Position numbers and translations under genes: made by a program. Below are positions 1 through 8,539 of a stretch of DNA of 64,000 nucleotides, one piece after another (position 1 is the first letter of the stretch; the number at the start of each line of letters is the position of its first letter). The notes beneath the pieces are model-generated. The model saw nothing but the letters and a program-made list of their open reading frames with translations, searched no databases and was not told the origin of the DNA. Origin of the DNA: Nakamurella sp. PAMC28650 (GTDB lineage Bacteria; Actinomycetota; Actinomycetes; Mycobacteriales; Nakamurellaceae); contig NZ_CP060298.1 of the NCBI RefSeq assembly GCF_014303395.1, positions 5,413,001-5,477,000 of the forward strand, in the 5' to 3' direction.

Positions 1-1
1 C

Positions 2-1729
2 CTAGCCGCGCAGGGCGGACGCGAAGATTCCCGGCAGTTTCGCCCATCCCGGGTTCGCCGCGAACTGCGTCAACCGGCGTCCGGTGGTGGCCTGCGTCCG
101 ATTGGTGACGAACCACGGCGGCTTCGGGGACAGGGTGAATTCACCGGCGCCCAGGGAGCGATGGGAGGGCCGGAACGGTCCCCGCACGACGGTCCGCTCG
201 GCCCTGTCCAGCAGGAAGGCGTTGTGCACGATTCCGATCCCGCTCTGCACGTCGGACAGGATGTGCCCGGGAAAGGCCCCCCAGGTGGCCCGTGCCGTCA
301 GGAATCCGAAGCCGGTCCAGGCATTGACGGCGACGGCCCCGTAGCGCAGGTCGGCGATGGTCTCGTCGAAGGCGGCGCCGGCCGCGCGCAGCGTGCGGGG
401 ATGGGCGATGACGTTGACCCCGAGGGTGCCCACCAGGTCGTCGTTGGCCACCGCAACCGCGGCCCGGAGGAACGCCAGACCCGAGCCCGGGAGCTCCGTG
501 ACGGCCAGCACGGGAGCGAAATACTCCGTGTTCAAAGCCTTTTCGCCCGCCGCCGACCGCACGCCGGTGATCAGCAGACGGCCGCCGTCCAGTGCTTCTG
601 CCGCCGGGTAGCCGGCCTTGGCCGCGGCCACCCGCTGGTCGCTACCCGGGTAGTACGGCGCACGGTGGGGCGCACGGGACAGCGCCGAGCGCAACTGGGT
701 CAGGAAGGCCTCCCGCTGCGGCCAGTCCGAGGACAGGATGACCACCTGCCCGGCGATGCAGTTGTAGCCGCCGTTGTGCAGTCGTTGGGTGGCCACGTGT
801 TCCGCCTGGAAACGGAGGTCGGCCTTCGACCATTTCCCGGGAACGATGATCGTCGGCGAGACCCCGCCCAGCTCGCTGGTGATCTCCTTGTGCAACAACG
901 GCTCCGCTGCACCGACGCGCACCGCGGCCCGGCGGGCCTCCCCTTCGATACCGGTGCCGAAGACGATCGCGTCGTGGCTCGCTGCGCTCCCGGTGATGTG
1001 CACGTGGGTGACCGACGGGTGATTCACCAGAAATTGGCCGACATCGGCTGCGCCGGTGACGATGCGCAGAAAACCGGCCTCGATCAGCGGGGCGAACGCC
1101 TTGTCGAACACGGGCAGGATCGGGGTGGTCACCGGGTTGAGCTTCAGCACCGTCACCCGGTTGTGGGCGAAGAGTTCGTAGACGACGTCGAGCAGCGGGA
1201 TCGAGGTGATGTTGCCGGCCCCCAGCACCACTCCGACGCCGCCGCCGACCGTGGGATGACGCTGACCCAAACCGGCACCGGAACGGACCTGCTGGGGGCT
1301 CACCCCCGGCTGCATCCAGACGTCGGCGGAGAATCCGTTGAGCAACAACACATCGAAGATGTTGTATGGCAGCGCCTTGACGGTGACCCGACCGCCCGGT
1401 GCGGTACCCAGTTCCACCCCGTCGACCGGGCTCCCACCGGCTTCCAACGCACGGAGACTCTCGGTCAGGGCCGAGAGCGAGGTCAGCACCGCATAGGGGC
1501 CGGACGTCCACTCCTCGCCCAGCAGCGGAGATGTGGCATCCAGGCCCTTGTAGGCGGCCGCCACCGAGACCCATTGCTCTGCGTCGGCCGCGACCGAGAC
1601 GGACAGCGCCTGCAGCAGCTCCCGGCGGCCGGAGAGCGGCAGGGCCGACCACCGCGCCGCGCCGGCGGTCAGCTCGGCCAACGCGGCGTCCGCCTGCGCG
1701 ATGCTCTGCTCGAAGATCTGGGCCGTCAT
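2..1729 (-). CDS. Aldehyde dehydrogenase superfamily protein
   Basis: A 575-residue protein with the aldehyde dehydrogenase fold signature. An ELGG motif carries the general-base glutamate (about E286), and the nucleophile cysteine lies in NGGYNCIAGQ (about C324). HITGS (residues 244-248) and LGAGN (about 169-173) match the NAD(P)-binding region. It should oxidise an aldehyde to the acid in the cytoplasm, but the substrate cannot be read from sequence. At 575 residues it is longer than the usual 480-500, with extra residues at both ends. The reading frame stays open far upstream, but the MTAQIF start is chosen because the upstream part is arginine/glycine-rich translation lacking family similarity and runs into the divergent gene. 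It is divergent from the MDR oxidoreductase, with about 220 bp between them. Confidence 0.85.
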   Translation of the reverse strand: MTAQIFEQSIAQADAALAELTAGAARWSALPLSGRRELLQALSVSVAADAEQWVSVAAAYKGLDATSPLLGEEWTSGPYAVLTSLSALTESLRALEAGGSPVDGVELGTAPGGRVTVKALPYNIFDVLLLNGFSADVWMQPGVSPQQVRSGAGLGQRHPTVGGGVGVVLGAGNITSIPLLDVVYELFAHNRVTVLKLNPVTTPILPVFDKAFAPLIEAGFLRIVTGAADVGQFLVNHPSVTHVHITGSAASHDAIVFGTGIEGEARRAAVRVGAAEPLLHKEITSELGGVSPTIIVPGKWSKADLRFQAEHVATQRLHNGGYNCIAGQVVILSSDWPQREAFLTQLRSALSRAPHRAPYYPGSDQRVAAAKAGYPAAEALDGGRLLITGVRSAAGEKALNTEYFAPVLAVTELPGSGLAFLRAAVAVANDDLVGTLGVNVIAHPRTLRAAGAAFDETIADLRYGAVAVNAWTGFGFLTARATWGAFPGHILSDVQSGIGIVHNAFLLDRAERTVVRGPFRPSHRSLGAGEFTLSPKPPWFVTNRTQATTGRRLTQFAANPGWAKLPGIFASALRG

Positions 1730-1951
1730 CGTCGTCCGCCTCTGCGCGTCGGTGGTACTCCTGGTGGTCCGTCCACCTTGCCACGAGTCCGGACCTCGCC
1801 CGACGATCCCCGAACCGTCCGGGTAGCAGGTGGGCCCCGGCCGGGCGCAGCGGGGCCGGGCGCAGCGGGGGGCCGCAGCGGGGCGCCGCGTCCGGGCCTG
1901 CGGCGTAGGGTTCCGGTCGGACTTCTTTCGAGCTGACAAGGACGGCATCTC

Positions 1952-2968
1952 ATGAGCGCGCAGACCTCCGGCCGGGAATGGCATCTGACCCGACGCCCCC
2001 ACGGCACCCCGACCCTCGCCGATTTCCGGATCGCGACGGTCGACGTCCCGGCGCCGGTCGGCGGAGAAGTACTGGTGCGCAATACCTTTCTCTCGGTCGA
2101 CCCCTACATGCGCGGGAGGATGAACGACGTCCGCTCCTACGTCGAGCCGTTCGAACTCGACCAGGCGATGACCGGCGGCGCGCTCGGCGAGGTGGTCGAA
2201 TCCGCGTCCGAGTCGCTGCAGCCGGGTGACCTGGTGGTGCACAACTACGGGTGGAGGGAACTGGCCACCGGACCGGCGTCGCACTTCCGCAAGGTGGAGG
2301 CCGTCGAGGGTGTGCCGATCAGCGCACACCTTGGCGTGCTGGGCATGATCGGTCTGACCGCCTACGTCGGTCTGCTGGACGTGGCGAAGATGCAGGCCGG
2401 CGAGACCGTCTTCGTCTCCGGCGCCGCCGGCGCGGTCGGATCCATGGTCGGCCAGATCGCGAAGCTCAAGGGCGCGGCCAGGGTCGTCGGGTCTGCCGGG
2501 ACCAGGGAGAAGGTCGACCTGCTGACCTCGAAGTACGGCTACGACGCCGCCTTCGACTACCACGACGGCTCGGTGAACCGACAGTTGCGGGAGGCGGCCC
2601 CCGACGGGATCGACGTCTACTTCGACAACGTCGGCGGAGACCACCTCGAAGCAGCCATCTTCGCGTTCAACCGCTTCGGACGGGCCGCGATCTGCGGAGC
2701 GATCTCGGCCTACAACAGCACGGAACCGCCGTCGGCACCCCACAATCTCTCGCTGATCATCGGCAAGGGGGTCAGCCTGACCGGCTTCCTGGTCAGCCAC
2801 CACGCCGACCGCGCCGCTCACGCAGCCGCCGAGATCGGCCCGTGGGTGGCCTCGGGGGCCATCGTCCACCAGGAGACGGTCGTGCACGGCGTCGAGAACA
2901 CGCCGGCCGCCTTCATCGACCTGCTGGCCGGGGCCAACATCGGCAAGATGATCGTCGCCCTGGACTGA
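1952..2968 (+). CDS. NADP-dependent MDR oxidoreductase, leukotriene B4 dehydrogenase/CurA-like
   Basis: A 338-residue medium-chain dehydrogenase/reductase without zinc ligands. The N-terminal catalytic fold includes NTFLSVDPYMRGRM, typical of the CurA/prostaglandin reductase branch. The Rossmann motif VSGAAGAVGSMVGQIAK (about residues 157-173) binds NADPH. Such enzymes reduce alpha,beta-unsaturated carbonyls. The start is an ATG with an AAGGACGG ribosome site 8-9 nt upstream. The length matches the family (330-345). It is followed by an aldo/keto reductase on the same strand, which suggests a small carbonyl-detoxification group together with the divergent aldehyde dehydrogenase. The exact substrate is unknown. 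Confidence 0.9.
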   Translation: MSAQTSGREWHLTRRPHGTPTLADFRIATVDVPAPVGGEVLVRNTFLSVDPYMRGRMNDVRSYVEPFELDQAMTGGALGEVVESASESLQPGDLVVHNYGWRELATGPASHFRKVEAVEGVPISAHLGVLGMIGLTAYVGLLDVAKMQAGETVFVSGAAGAVGSMVGQIAKLKGAARVVGSAGTREKVDLLTSKYGYDAAFDYHDGSVNRQLREAAPDGIDVYFDNVGGDHLEAAIFAFNRFGRAAICGAISAYNSTEPPSAPHNLSLIIGKGVSLTGFLVSHHADRAAHAAAEIGPWVASGAIVHQETVVHGVENTPAAFIDLLAGANIGKMIVALD

Positions 2969-3075
2969 GCCGCGGGTGTGCGGCTTGCACCAGCTTGCCC
3001 CATCGTGCACCGGGGCGCGCGGGCACAATCGACAGGGTTGCCGACCGTTCATGCCGAAACACCGCAGGAGTCACC

Positions 3076-3957
3076 ATGAGTGCATCATCCCCCGCCGCTG
3101 CCGCCGGGACCTTCTCCTTCGGAGGGGATCTCACCGTTAACCGGCTCGGATACGGGGCGATGAGGCTGTCCGGACCCGGGATCATGGGCCCTCCGAAGGA
3201 CCGCGACGAGGCCATTGCGGTGCTGCGCGAGGCCGTCGCTCTCGGCGTGAACCACATCGACACCAGCGACTACTACGGGCCCTACCTCGTCAACGAACTG
3301 ATCAAGGAGGCGCTGTACCCGTATCCGGAGGATCTGGTGCTGGTCACCAAGGTCGGCGCCCGTCGGACGGCGCGGGGGGGCTGGCCGGCTGCCCTTTCCG
3401 CCCAGGAATTGACCGACGCCGTCCACGACAACCTGAAACGCCTTGGCATCGAGCAGATCCATGCGGTCAACCTGCGGATGGCAGACGCCAGGGGCGGGGT
3501 GATGCGTGAGAACTCGCTGGCCGAGCCGTTCGAGACGATGGCCTGGCTGCAGCAGCAGGGATTGATCCGTCACCTCGGCGTCAGCAACGTCGGACGTGAG
3601 GCGATCATCGAGGCACAGAGCATCGCGCCGATCGCCTGCGTGCAGAACCAGTTCAATCTCGTGCAGCGGGACGACGAGGAAATCGTCGATCTGTGTGCTG
3701 CCGAGGGAATCGCGTTCGTCCCGTTCTTCCCGCTCGGCGGTTTCAGTCCGCTGGCCGCCGACCGGTTCGCCGCCGTGGCCACCGAGATCGGCGCCACCAC
3801 CATGCAACTCGCTCTGGCCTGGCTGCTGCAGCGGTCCCCCGCCATTCTCTGCATTCCCGGGACGTCGAGCGTCGCCCACCTGCGCGAGAACATCGCCGCC
3901 GGCGAGATCTCCTTGAGCCCGGACCAACTGGACGAGTTGGACAGGCTCGCCCGCTGA
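3076..3957 (+). CDS. Aldo/keto reductase
   Basis: A 293-residue TIM-barrel oxidoreductase. The N-terminal FSFGGDLTVNRLGYGAMRL hairpin, the catalytic D and Y in HIDTSDYYG, and the catalytic lysine in LVLVTKVG are all visible, as is a C-terminal NADPH-binding stretch (CIPGTSSVAHLRENI). It should reduce aldehydes or ketones with NADPH. The ATG at 3076 follows GCAGGAG. It lies about 105 nt after the MDR oxidoreductase and may be cotranscribed. The open frame begins far upstream inside the previous gene, but only the part from this ATG carries family motifs. Confidence 0.9.
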   Translation: MSASSPAAAAGTFSFGGDLTVNRLGYGAMRLSGPGIMGPPKDRDEAIAVLREAVALGVNHIDTSDYYGPYLVNELIKEALYPYPEDLVLVTKVGARRTARGGWPAALSAQELTDAVHDNLKRLGIEQIHAVNLRMADARGGVMRENSLAEPFETMAWLQQQGLIRHLGVSNVGREAIIEAQSIAPIACVQNQFNLVQRDDEEIVDLCAAEGIAFVPFFPLGGFSPLAADRFAAVATEIGATTMQLALAWLLQRSPAILCIPGTSSVAHLRENIAAGEISLSPDQLDELDRLAR

Positions 3958-4064
3958 CAGCGGCTGCGCCTGCGCATCACATCATCCTCACCAGTTGGTT
4001 TGACACGATCATCGCGGTGCAACGCCGCAGCAGACCATCCGACCGAGCCTCCCGGAGGACCACC

Positions 4065-4556
4065 ATGTCGTTCAACACCTTGCCCACCGCCGAGATCGCG
4101 CCGAGCCCCACATCGGTGTCGCAGACACGCACCTGGCCACGTCGGTCGGTGATCGCCGGCTCCGGAGCGGCCCTGCTGGCCTGCGCCGCCTGCGGCTCGA
4201 GCAGCACAGCGGCTGCAGGCTCGGGTGCTGCAGCGGTTTCTTCCCCTCCGCCGGCGGCCGCCGGTTCCTCCGGAGGCCGAACGGCCATCGCGTCGGTGAG
4301 CGACATCCCCGCCAACTCCGGACTCGTCGTCAAGGCGCCCGGTGGACAGGTGATCCTGGCCAAGGCCAACGGCAAGGTGGTCGCCCATTCCGCCGTGTGC
4401 ACGCACCAGGGCGCGATCATCGACGGCACCGGCACCTGCCCCCTGCACGGTTCCCAGTTCAACCCTTCGACCGGGGCGGTGCTGGCCGGGCCGGCGAACC
4501 AGCCGTTGGCGGCGGTCCCGGTCACGGAGTCGGGCGGCAAGGTCTACTCGACCTGA
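4065..4556 (+). CDS. Exported Rieske [2Fe-2S] protein (Tat/lipoprotein signal)
   Basis: A 163-residue protein with the Rieske cluster ligands: C112 and H114 in CTHQG, and C125 and H128 in CPLHGSQF. The N-terminus carries a twin-arginine-like WPRRSVIAG (R26-R27), a short hydrophobic stretch, and LLAC (C40), which fits a lipobox. A Ser/Ala/Gly/Pro-rich linker follows (about residues 44-90). It is therefore probably a Tat-exported electron carrier anchored outside the membrane. Similar stand-alone proteins are common in actinobacteria and have no firmly assigned partner. The GGAGG site 5 nt before the ATG is strong. Genes on both sides are on the same strand but are not obvious partners. Confidence 0.9.
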   Translation: MSFNTLPTAEIAPSPTSVSQTRTWPRRSVIAGSGAALLACAACGSSSTAAAGSGAAAVSSPPPAAAGSSGGRTAIASVSDIPANSGLVVKAPGGQVILAKANGKVVAHSAVCTHQGAIIDGTGTCPLHGSQFNPSTGAVLAGPANQPLAAVPVTESGGKVYST

Positions 4557-4615
4557 TCCGGCGCCGGACGGTTCCCGGGTTCGCCGCGGCGCGTCCGGCG
4601 GGCGTCCGGGGAAAA

Positions 4616-4653
4616 CACAGCATTGACACAGCCAGGACCTAGGCAAGCCACAC
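4616..4653 (+). promoter_or_regulatory. Putative response-regulator operator with 11-bp phased CACAG repeats
   Basis: CACAG occurs at 4616-4620 and 4627-4631, with CACAC at 4649-4653. The offsets are 0, 11 and 33, so all lie on one helix face. A -35-like TTGACA overlaps the second half-site. A -10-like GAGTAT (4664-4669) sits at -12 to -7 of the ATG at 4676. The same layout recurs at 7116, 11182 and 14220. Direct repeats at one-turn spacing are the normal target of OmpR/PhoB-family regulators. Confidence 0.6.
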
Positions 4654-4675
4654 CGCGAGCGGCGAGTATCACTCC

Positions 4676-5437
4676 ATGACGAGTTCCCCCTTCGCAACCT
4701 TCACCCCGCGCGCCGAGAACGGGCGCGAGACGCTGCGAGGGCCGGAGGGCCGTCCGATCAAGGTATTGGTGGTCGACGACGAGCAGACCCTATCCGAACT
4801 GCTGGGGCTGGCGCTGCGCTACGAGGGGTGGGAGGTGCGCACCGCCGGTGACGGCGCCTCCGCCATCGTCGCGGCCAGGGAGATGCGCCCTGACCTGGTG
4901 GTCCTGGACGTCATGCTCCCGGACATGGACGGCCTCGAGGTGCTCCGCCGGCTCCGGACCGATTCCGACCGCACACCGGTGCTCTTCCTGACGGCACGCG
5001 ATGCCGTCGAGGACCGCATCGCAGGTCTGACGGCCGGTGGCGACGACTACGTCACCAAACCGTTCTCGATCGAGGAACTGGTGCTGCGACTGCGAGCGCT
5101 GCTGCGTCGGTCGCACACCGCCATCACCGCCGATTCCTCGCTGCTGACCGTCGGCGACCTGAGCCTGGACGAGGACTCCCGCGAGGTGCACCGGTCCGGC
5201 GAGCTGATCGCGCTGACCGCCACCGAGTTCGAGCTCCTGCGCTTTCTCATGCGCAACGCCAAGCGGGTGTTGTCCAAGGCGCAGATCCTGGACCGGGTCT
5301 GGAACTACGACTTCGGCGGTCAGGCCAACATCGTCGAGCTCTACATCTCCTACCTCCGCAAGAAGATCGACTCCGGGCGTGACCCGATGATCCACACCAT
5401 GCGCGGCTTCGGCTACGTCCTCAAGCCGGTCGGCTGA
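4676..5437 (+). CDS. OmpR-family response regulator (paired with the adjacent kinase)
   Basis: A 253-residue DNA-binding response regulator. After about 28 variable residues comes the receiver domain with the acidic pocket VVDDE, phosphoacceptor D78 in LVVLDVMLPDMDG, and the switch lysine in DDYVTKPFS. The winged-helix domain (about 150-250) contains LTATEFELLRFLM and IHTMRGFGYVLK. It resembles the TrcR/TcrA branch of mycobacteria. The histidine kinase starts 5 nt after its stop, so the two are translated together. The CACAG direct repeats just upstream suggest autoregulation. A close paralogue lies at 11242. Confidence 0.95.
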   Translation: MTSSPFATFTPRAENGRETLRGPEGRPIKVLVVDDEQTLSELLGLALRYEGWEVRTAGDGASAIVAAREMRPDLVVLDVMLPDMDGLEVLRRLRTDSDRTPVLFLTARDAVEDRIAGLTAGGDDYVTKPFSIEELVLRLRALLRRSHTAITADSSLLTVGDLSLDEDSREVHRSGELIALTATEFELLRFLMRNAKRVLSKAQILDRVWNYDFGGQANIVELYISYLRKKIDSGRDPMIHTMRGFGYVLKPVG

Positions 5438-5442
5438 ACGAG

Positions 5443-7053
5443 TTGTCCTCTCCTGCAACACCTTCTGCGGTCCTCCCACTGCCGGCCCGCGCCAAGCGGG
5501 CCGTGACGCTCCGGACGAAGCTGATCGCCAGCATCGTCGGGCTGATCATCGTGCTCAGCGCGGTGATCGGTGTGACGACCGAACTGTTCCTGAGCAAGTA
5601 CCTGGTGCAGCAGCTGGACAATCGGCTTGGCACCTTCCAGGAGCATGCGCCGGACATAGTTGCGGCCGCGGGACAATCCAATGGCGAATCGCTCAGACCG
5701 TCGGGGATCGCAGGCGTTCCGCCGGATCAGCGCGCGCCGTCATGTCTGTCCAATGCCGGCGGATTCAGACAACAGGACGGGCTGTCGATCTGCATCACCG
5801 GATCAACCGTCACCCGAGCCGTGGTGTGGTCGAATTTCACATCCTCCAGCCTCAGTGCGGCCCAGCTGAATGCGGTTCAGTCAGCTCACCTCGGTAATGC
5901 CGCGTCCACAGTATTCATCCCAGGACTCGGGAGTTATCGGCTTGTTCTACGGATACCGCCAGGAACGTCGGCAACTGGTCAGACCATCACTTACATCAGT
6001 GGCTTGTCACTCGGCGAGGTGACCGACACGCAGAAGCGACTGGCCGAGGTGATGGCGCTGGTCGCCGGGGGCGCGATCATCCTGGGCGGGCTGACCGTGT
6101 TCGTCATCGTGCGGCGCTCGGTCCGGCCGCTGGAACGGGTGGCGGCCACGGCCCGCAAGGTGGCCACCCTCCCGCTGGACAAGGGCGAGGTCGACCTGGC
6201 CATCCGGGTGCCGATCAAGGACACCGACGCCCGCACCGAGATCGGTTCCGTCGGTGCGGCGATCAACCAGATGCTCGGTCACGTGTCCGGCGCGCTGACC
6301 GCCCGGCACGCGTCGGAAACCCGGGTACGGCAGTTCGTCGCCGACGCCTCCCACGAGCTGCGGACGCCGCTGGCCGCGATCCGCGGGTATGCGGAACTTG
6401 CCCGCCGCGGGGAGCACGAACCCGGTGCGGTGGCGCATGCGCTCCGACGGGTGGAGTCCGAGTCCGCCCGGATGACCACCCTGGTCGACGACCTGTTGTT
6501 GTTGGCGCGCCTTGATTCCGGCAGGCCCCTGGCCACCGAGGAGGTCGATCTGACCATGCTCGTGGTCGATCGGGTCTCCGACGCCAGGGTGGCCGGAACC
6601 GATCACAAGTGGCAGCTCGACCTGCCCGACGAACCGGTGACGGTGACCGGCGACGGTGCACGCCTCCACCAGGTCCTGGCCAACCTGCTGGCCAACGCCC
6701 GCAACCACACGCCACCCGGCACGGTCGTCGTGACGGGTGTACGCCGGGAGACCGGCGGCGTGGTGATGACTGTGACCGACGACGGGCCGGGCATTCCGGA
6801 GGAATTGCAGTCCGAGATCTTCGGCCGTTTCGTCCGCGGTGATTCCTCTCGTTCCCGCGCGGCCGGCTCGACCGGGCTCGGCCTGGCCATCGTTGCCGCA
6901 GTCATCGCCGCCCACGGCGGCACCGTCACCGTCGAGAGCCGGCCGGGCCGCACCTGCGCGCGGGTCTGGCTGCCAGATCACGTCGAATCCGCAGTTGCGA
7001 CAGTCGATCCCCTCCCGGCCTCCTCCGGCTACCCGACCCTGTCCAAAGCCTGA
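5443..7053 (+). CDS. Sensor histidine kinase
   Basis: A 536-residue membrane kinase. TM1 is about residues 25-50, an extracytoplasmic sensor segment covers about 52-200, and TM2 is about 202-224. HAMP follows, then HisKA with H304 in SHELRTPLAAIRGY, and a HATPase domain with an N-box (HQVLANLLANARNH), DDGPGIP and GSTGLGLAI. It starts at a TTG 5 nt after the response regulator. The sensor segment (about 5640-6005) has visibly more A/T at third codon positions than the kinase core, so it may have a different origin. The signal is unknown. The neighbouring genes suggest cell-envelope or surface-polysaccharide control. Confidence 0.93.
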   Translation: MSSPATPSAVLPLPARAKRAVTLRTKLIASIVGLIIVLSAVIGVTTELFLSKYLVQQLDNRLGTFQEHAPDIVAAAGQSNGESLRPSGIAGVPPDQRAPSCLSNAGGFRQQDGLSICITGSTVTRAVVWSNFTSSSLSAAQLNAVQSAHLGNAASTVFIPGLGSYRLVLRIPPGTSATGQTITYISGLSLGEVTDTQKRLAEVMALVAGGAIILGGLTVFVIVRRSVRPLERVAATARKVATLPLDKGEVDLAIRVPIKDTDARTEIGSVGAAINQMLGHVSGALTARHASETRVRQFVADASHELRTPLAAIRGYAELARRGEHEPGAVAHALRRVESESARMTTLVDDLLLLARLDSGRPLATEEVDLTMLVVDRVSDARVAGTDHKWQLDLPDEPVTVTGDGARLHQVLANLLANARNHTPPGTVVVTGVRRETGGVVMTVTDDGPGIPEELQSEIFGRFVRGDSSRSRAAGSTGLGLAIVAAVIAAHGGTVTVESRPGRTCARVWLPDHVESAVATVDPLPASSGYPTLSKA

Positions 7054-7115
7054 AGGACCTTGCCCAGCGCAGAGAAATTCGTGCCGCGTCGCACCGAAAT
7101 GCCAGGAAAATCGCT

Positions 7116-7153
7116 CACAGAAATGCCACAGCCCGACCCGGGAGTACCCACAG
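7116..7153 (+). promoter_or_regulatory. Putative response-regulator operator with 11-bp phased CACAG repeats
   Basis: CACAG occurs at 7116-7120, 7127-7131 and 7149-7153 (offsets 0, 11, 33), three perfect half-sites. A -10-like GAGTAG (7166-7171) lies 39 bp after the second half-site and ends 5 nt before the ATG at 7177. The site falls inside the TTG-extended reading frame of the next gene, which argues for the later start. Confidence 0.62.
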
Positions 7154-7176
7154 CGCGGCGGCCGAGAGTAGATCCC

Positions 7177-8502
7177 ATGACCACCGAAACGTGCGCCACC
7201 GATCTCACCGGCTCCCCTCAGGCGGGAACGACCGATGAGCGCCTCGTGAGGGCCGGCAGCGAGACCGCTCCCGGTCACGCCGTCGTCACCACCTCGCTGG
7301 ACGTCGTCATCCCCGTGCACAACGAGCAGGGGGACCTGGGCCAAGCGGTCCGTCGCCTGCATACCTACCTCTCCACGTCGCTGCCGTACAGCTTCCGCAT
7401 CACCATCGCCGACAACGCGTCGACCGACGGCACTGCGGCGATCGCCGAAGAACTCGCCGAGCACTATGCGGAGGTCACCGTCCTGCATCTGGGCCTGAAG
7501 GGCCGTGGCCGGGCTCTCAAGGCGGCCTGGACCCAGTCGGACGCCAAGGTGCTCGCGTACATGGACGTCGACCTCTCGACCGATCTGGCGGCACTGCTCC
7601 CCCTGATCGCCCCCCTGCTGACCGGCCACTCGGACCTGGCCATCGGCAGTCGGCTGGCCCGTGGGTCCCGGGTGGTCCGCGGCACCAAGCGGGAGTTCAT
7701 CTCCCGCAGCTACAACCAGATCCTGCGGCGAACCCTGTCAGCCCATTTCTCCGACGCCCAGTGTGGTTTCAAGGCGATCAGGTCGGAGGTGGCCAGGCAG
7801 CTGCTGCCGCTCGTGCAGGACGACGGCTGGTTCTTCGACACCGAGATGCTGGTCCTGGCCGAACGAACCGGCCTGCGCATCCACGAGGTCCCCGTCGACT
7901 GGGTGGACGATCCGAACTCCAGCGTCGACCTCCTCGCCACCGCGATCACCGATCTCAAGGGCGTCTGGCGGGTCGGGCGCGCGCTGGCCACCGGGTCCCT
8001 TCCGCTCGCACAGGTCAGGGCGCAGTTGGGTCGCGGCTCGATCGAACCGACAACACCGGGAGTACCAACGGGTATGACGAAACAGGTCGTCAGATTTGCT
8101 GCCATCGGGGTCGTCTCCACCTTGGCCTATCTCGTGCTGTTCGTCGTGTTCCACCCCTTCATGGGGGCGCAGGCCGCCAACTTCCTGGCGCTCGCGATCA
8201 CCGCCGTGGCCAATACCTCGGCCAATCGCCGGTTCACCTTCGGCGTGCGCGAGCGGGCCGGAGCCGGTCGACATCAGTTGCAGGGCTTCGGGATCTTCCT
8301 GCTCGGCCTGGCCATCACCAGTGGATCGCTGGCGATCCTGCACAGCTCCGCCCCGAACGCGGGGCGGACGCTCGAGCTCGGCGTGCTGGTGGGAGCGAAC
8401 CTGCTGGCGACCGTGGTCCGGTTCCTGCTGTTGCGGGGCTGGGTCTTCCGCAAGTCGCGTTCGGCAACGCCATCGGTCTCCACCCCGGTCACCGGTCAGT
8501 GA
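7177..8502 (+). CDS. GT2 glycosyltransferase fused to a GtrA-like membrane domain
   Basis: A 441-residue two-domain protein. Residues about 45-290 form a GT2 dolichol/undecaprenyl-phosphate glycosyltransferase domain with DVVIPVHNEQGDL, DNASTDGT and the metal-binding YMDVDLSTD. From about residue 298, a GtrA-like domain with four predicted helices begins at KQVVRFAAIGVVSTLAYLVLF and includes the ANRRFTFG motif. Known relatives load a sugar onto a polyprenyl phosphate and help move it across the membrane. The three GT-C enzymes downstream could use the lipid-linked sugar. The frame opens at a TTG at 7060, but the ATG at 7177 is preferred because the operator and -10 element lie between. Confidence 0.88.
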   Translation: MTTETCATDLTGSPQAGTTDERLVRAGSETAPGHAVVTTSLDVVIPVHNEQGDLGQAVRRLHTYLSTSLPYSFRITIADNASTDGTAAIAEELAEHYAEVTVLHLGLKGRGRALKAAWTQSDAKVLAYMDVDLSTDLAALLPLIAPLLTGHSDLAIGSRLARGSRVVRGTKREFISRSYNQILRRTLSAHFSDAQCGFKAIRSEVARQLLPLVQDDGWFFDTEMLVLAERTGLRIHEVPVDWVDDPNSSVDLLATAITDLKGVWRVGRALATGSLPLAQVRAQLGRGSIEPTTPGVPTGMTKQVVRFAAIGVVSTLAYLVLFVVFHPFMGAQAANFLALAITAVANTSANRRFTFGVRERAGAGRHQLQGFGIFLLGLAITSGSLAILHSSAPNAGRTLELGVLVGANLLATVVRFLLLRGWVFRKSRSATPSVSTPVTGQ

Positions 8503-8539
8503 CCTCTCCTTCGGAATCTCGACAACGGACAGGGCAACG

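Noticed and set aside
1838-1900. GGGCGCAGCGGGGCC-type repeats upstream of the MDR gene
   Set aside because: Short, imperfect and typical of GC-rich intergenic DNA; no clear unit structure or function.
1730-3052. 1016-residue frame joining the aldehyde dehydrogenase to an upstream extension
   Set aside because: The extra N-terminal 440 residues are a reverse-strand shadow of the MDR oxidoreductase gene and carry no family similarity.
7060-7176. TTG start 39 codons earlier for the GT2-GtrA gene
   Set aside because: The CACAG operator and the -10 element lie within this stretch, and the residues are not family-like.
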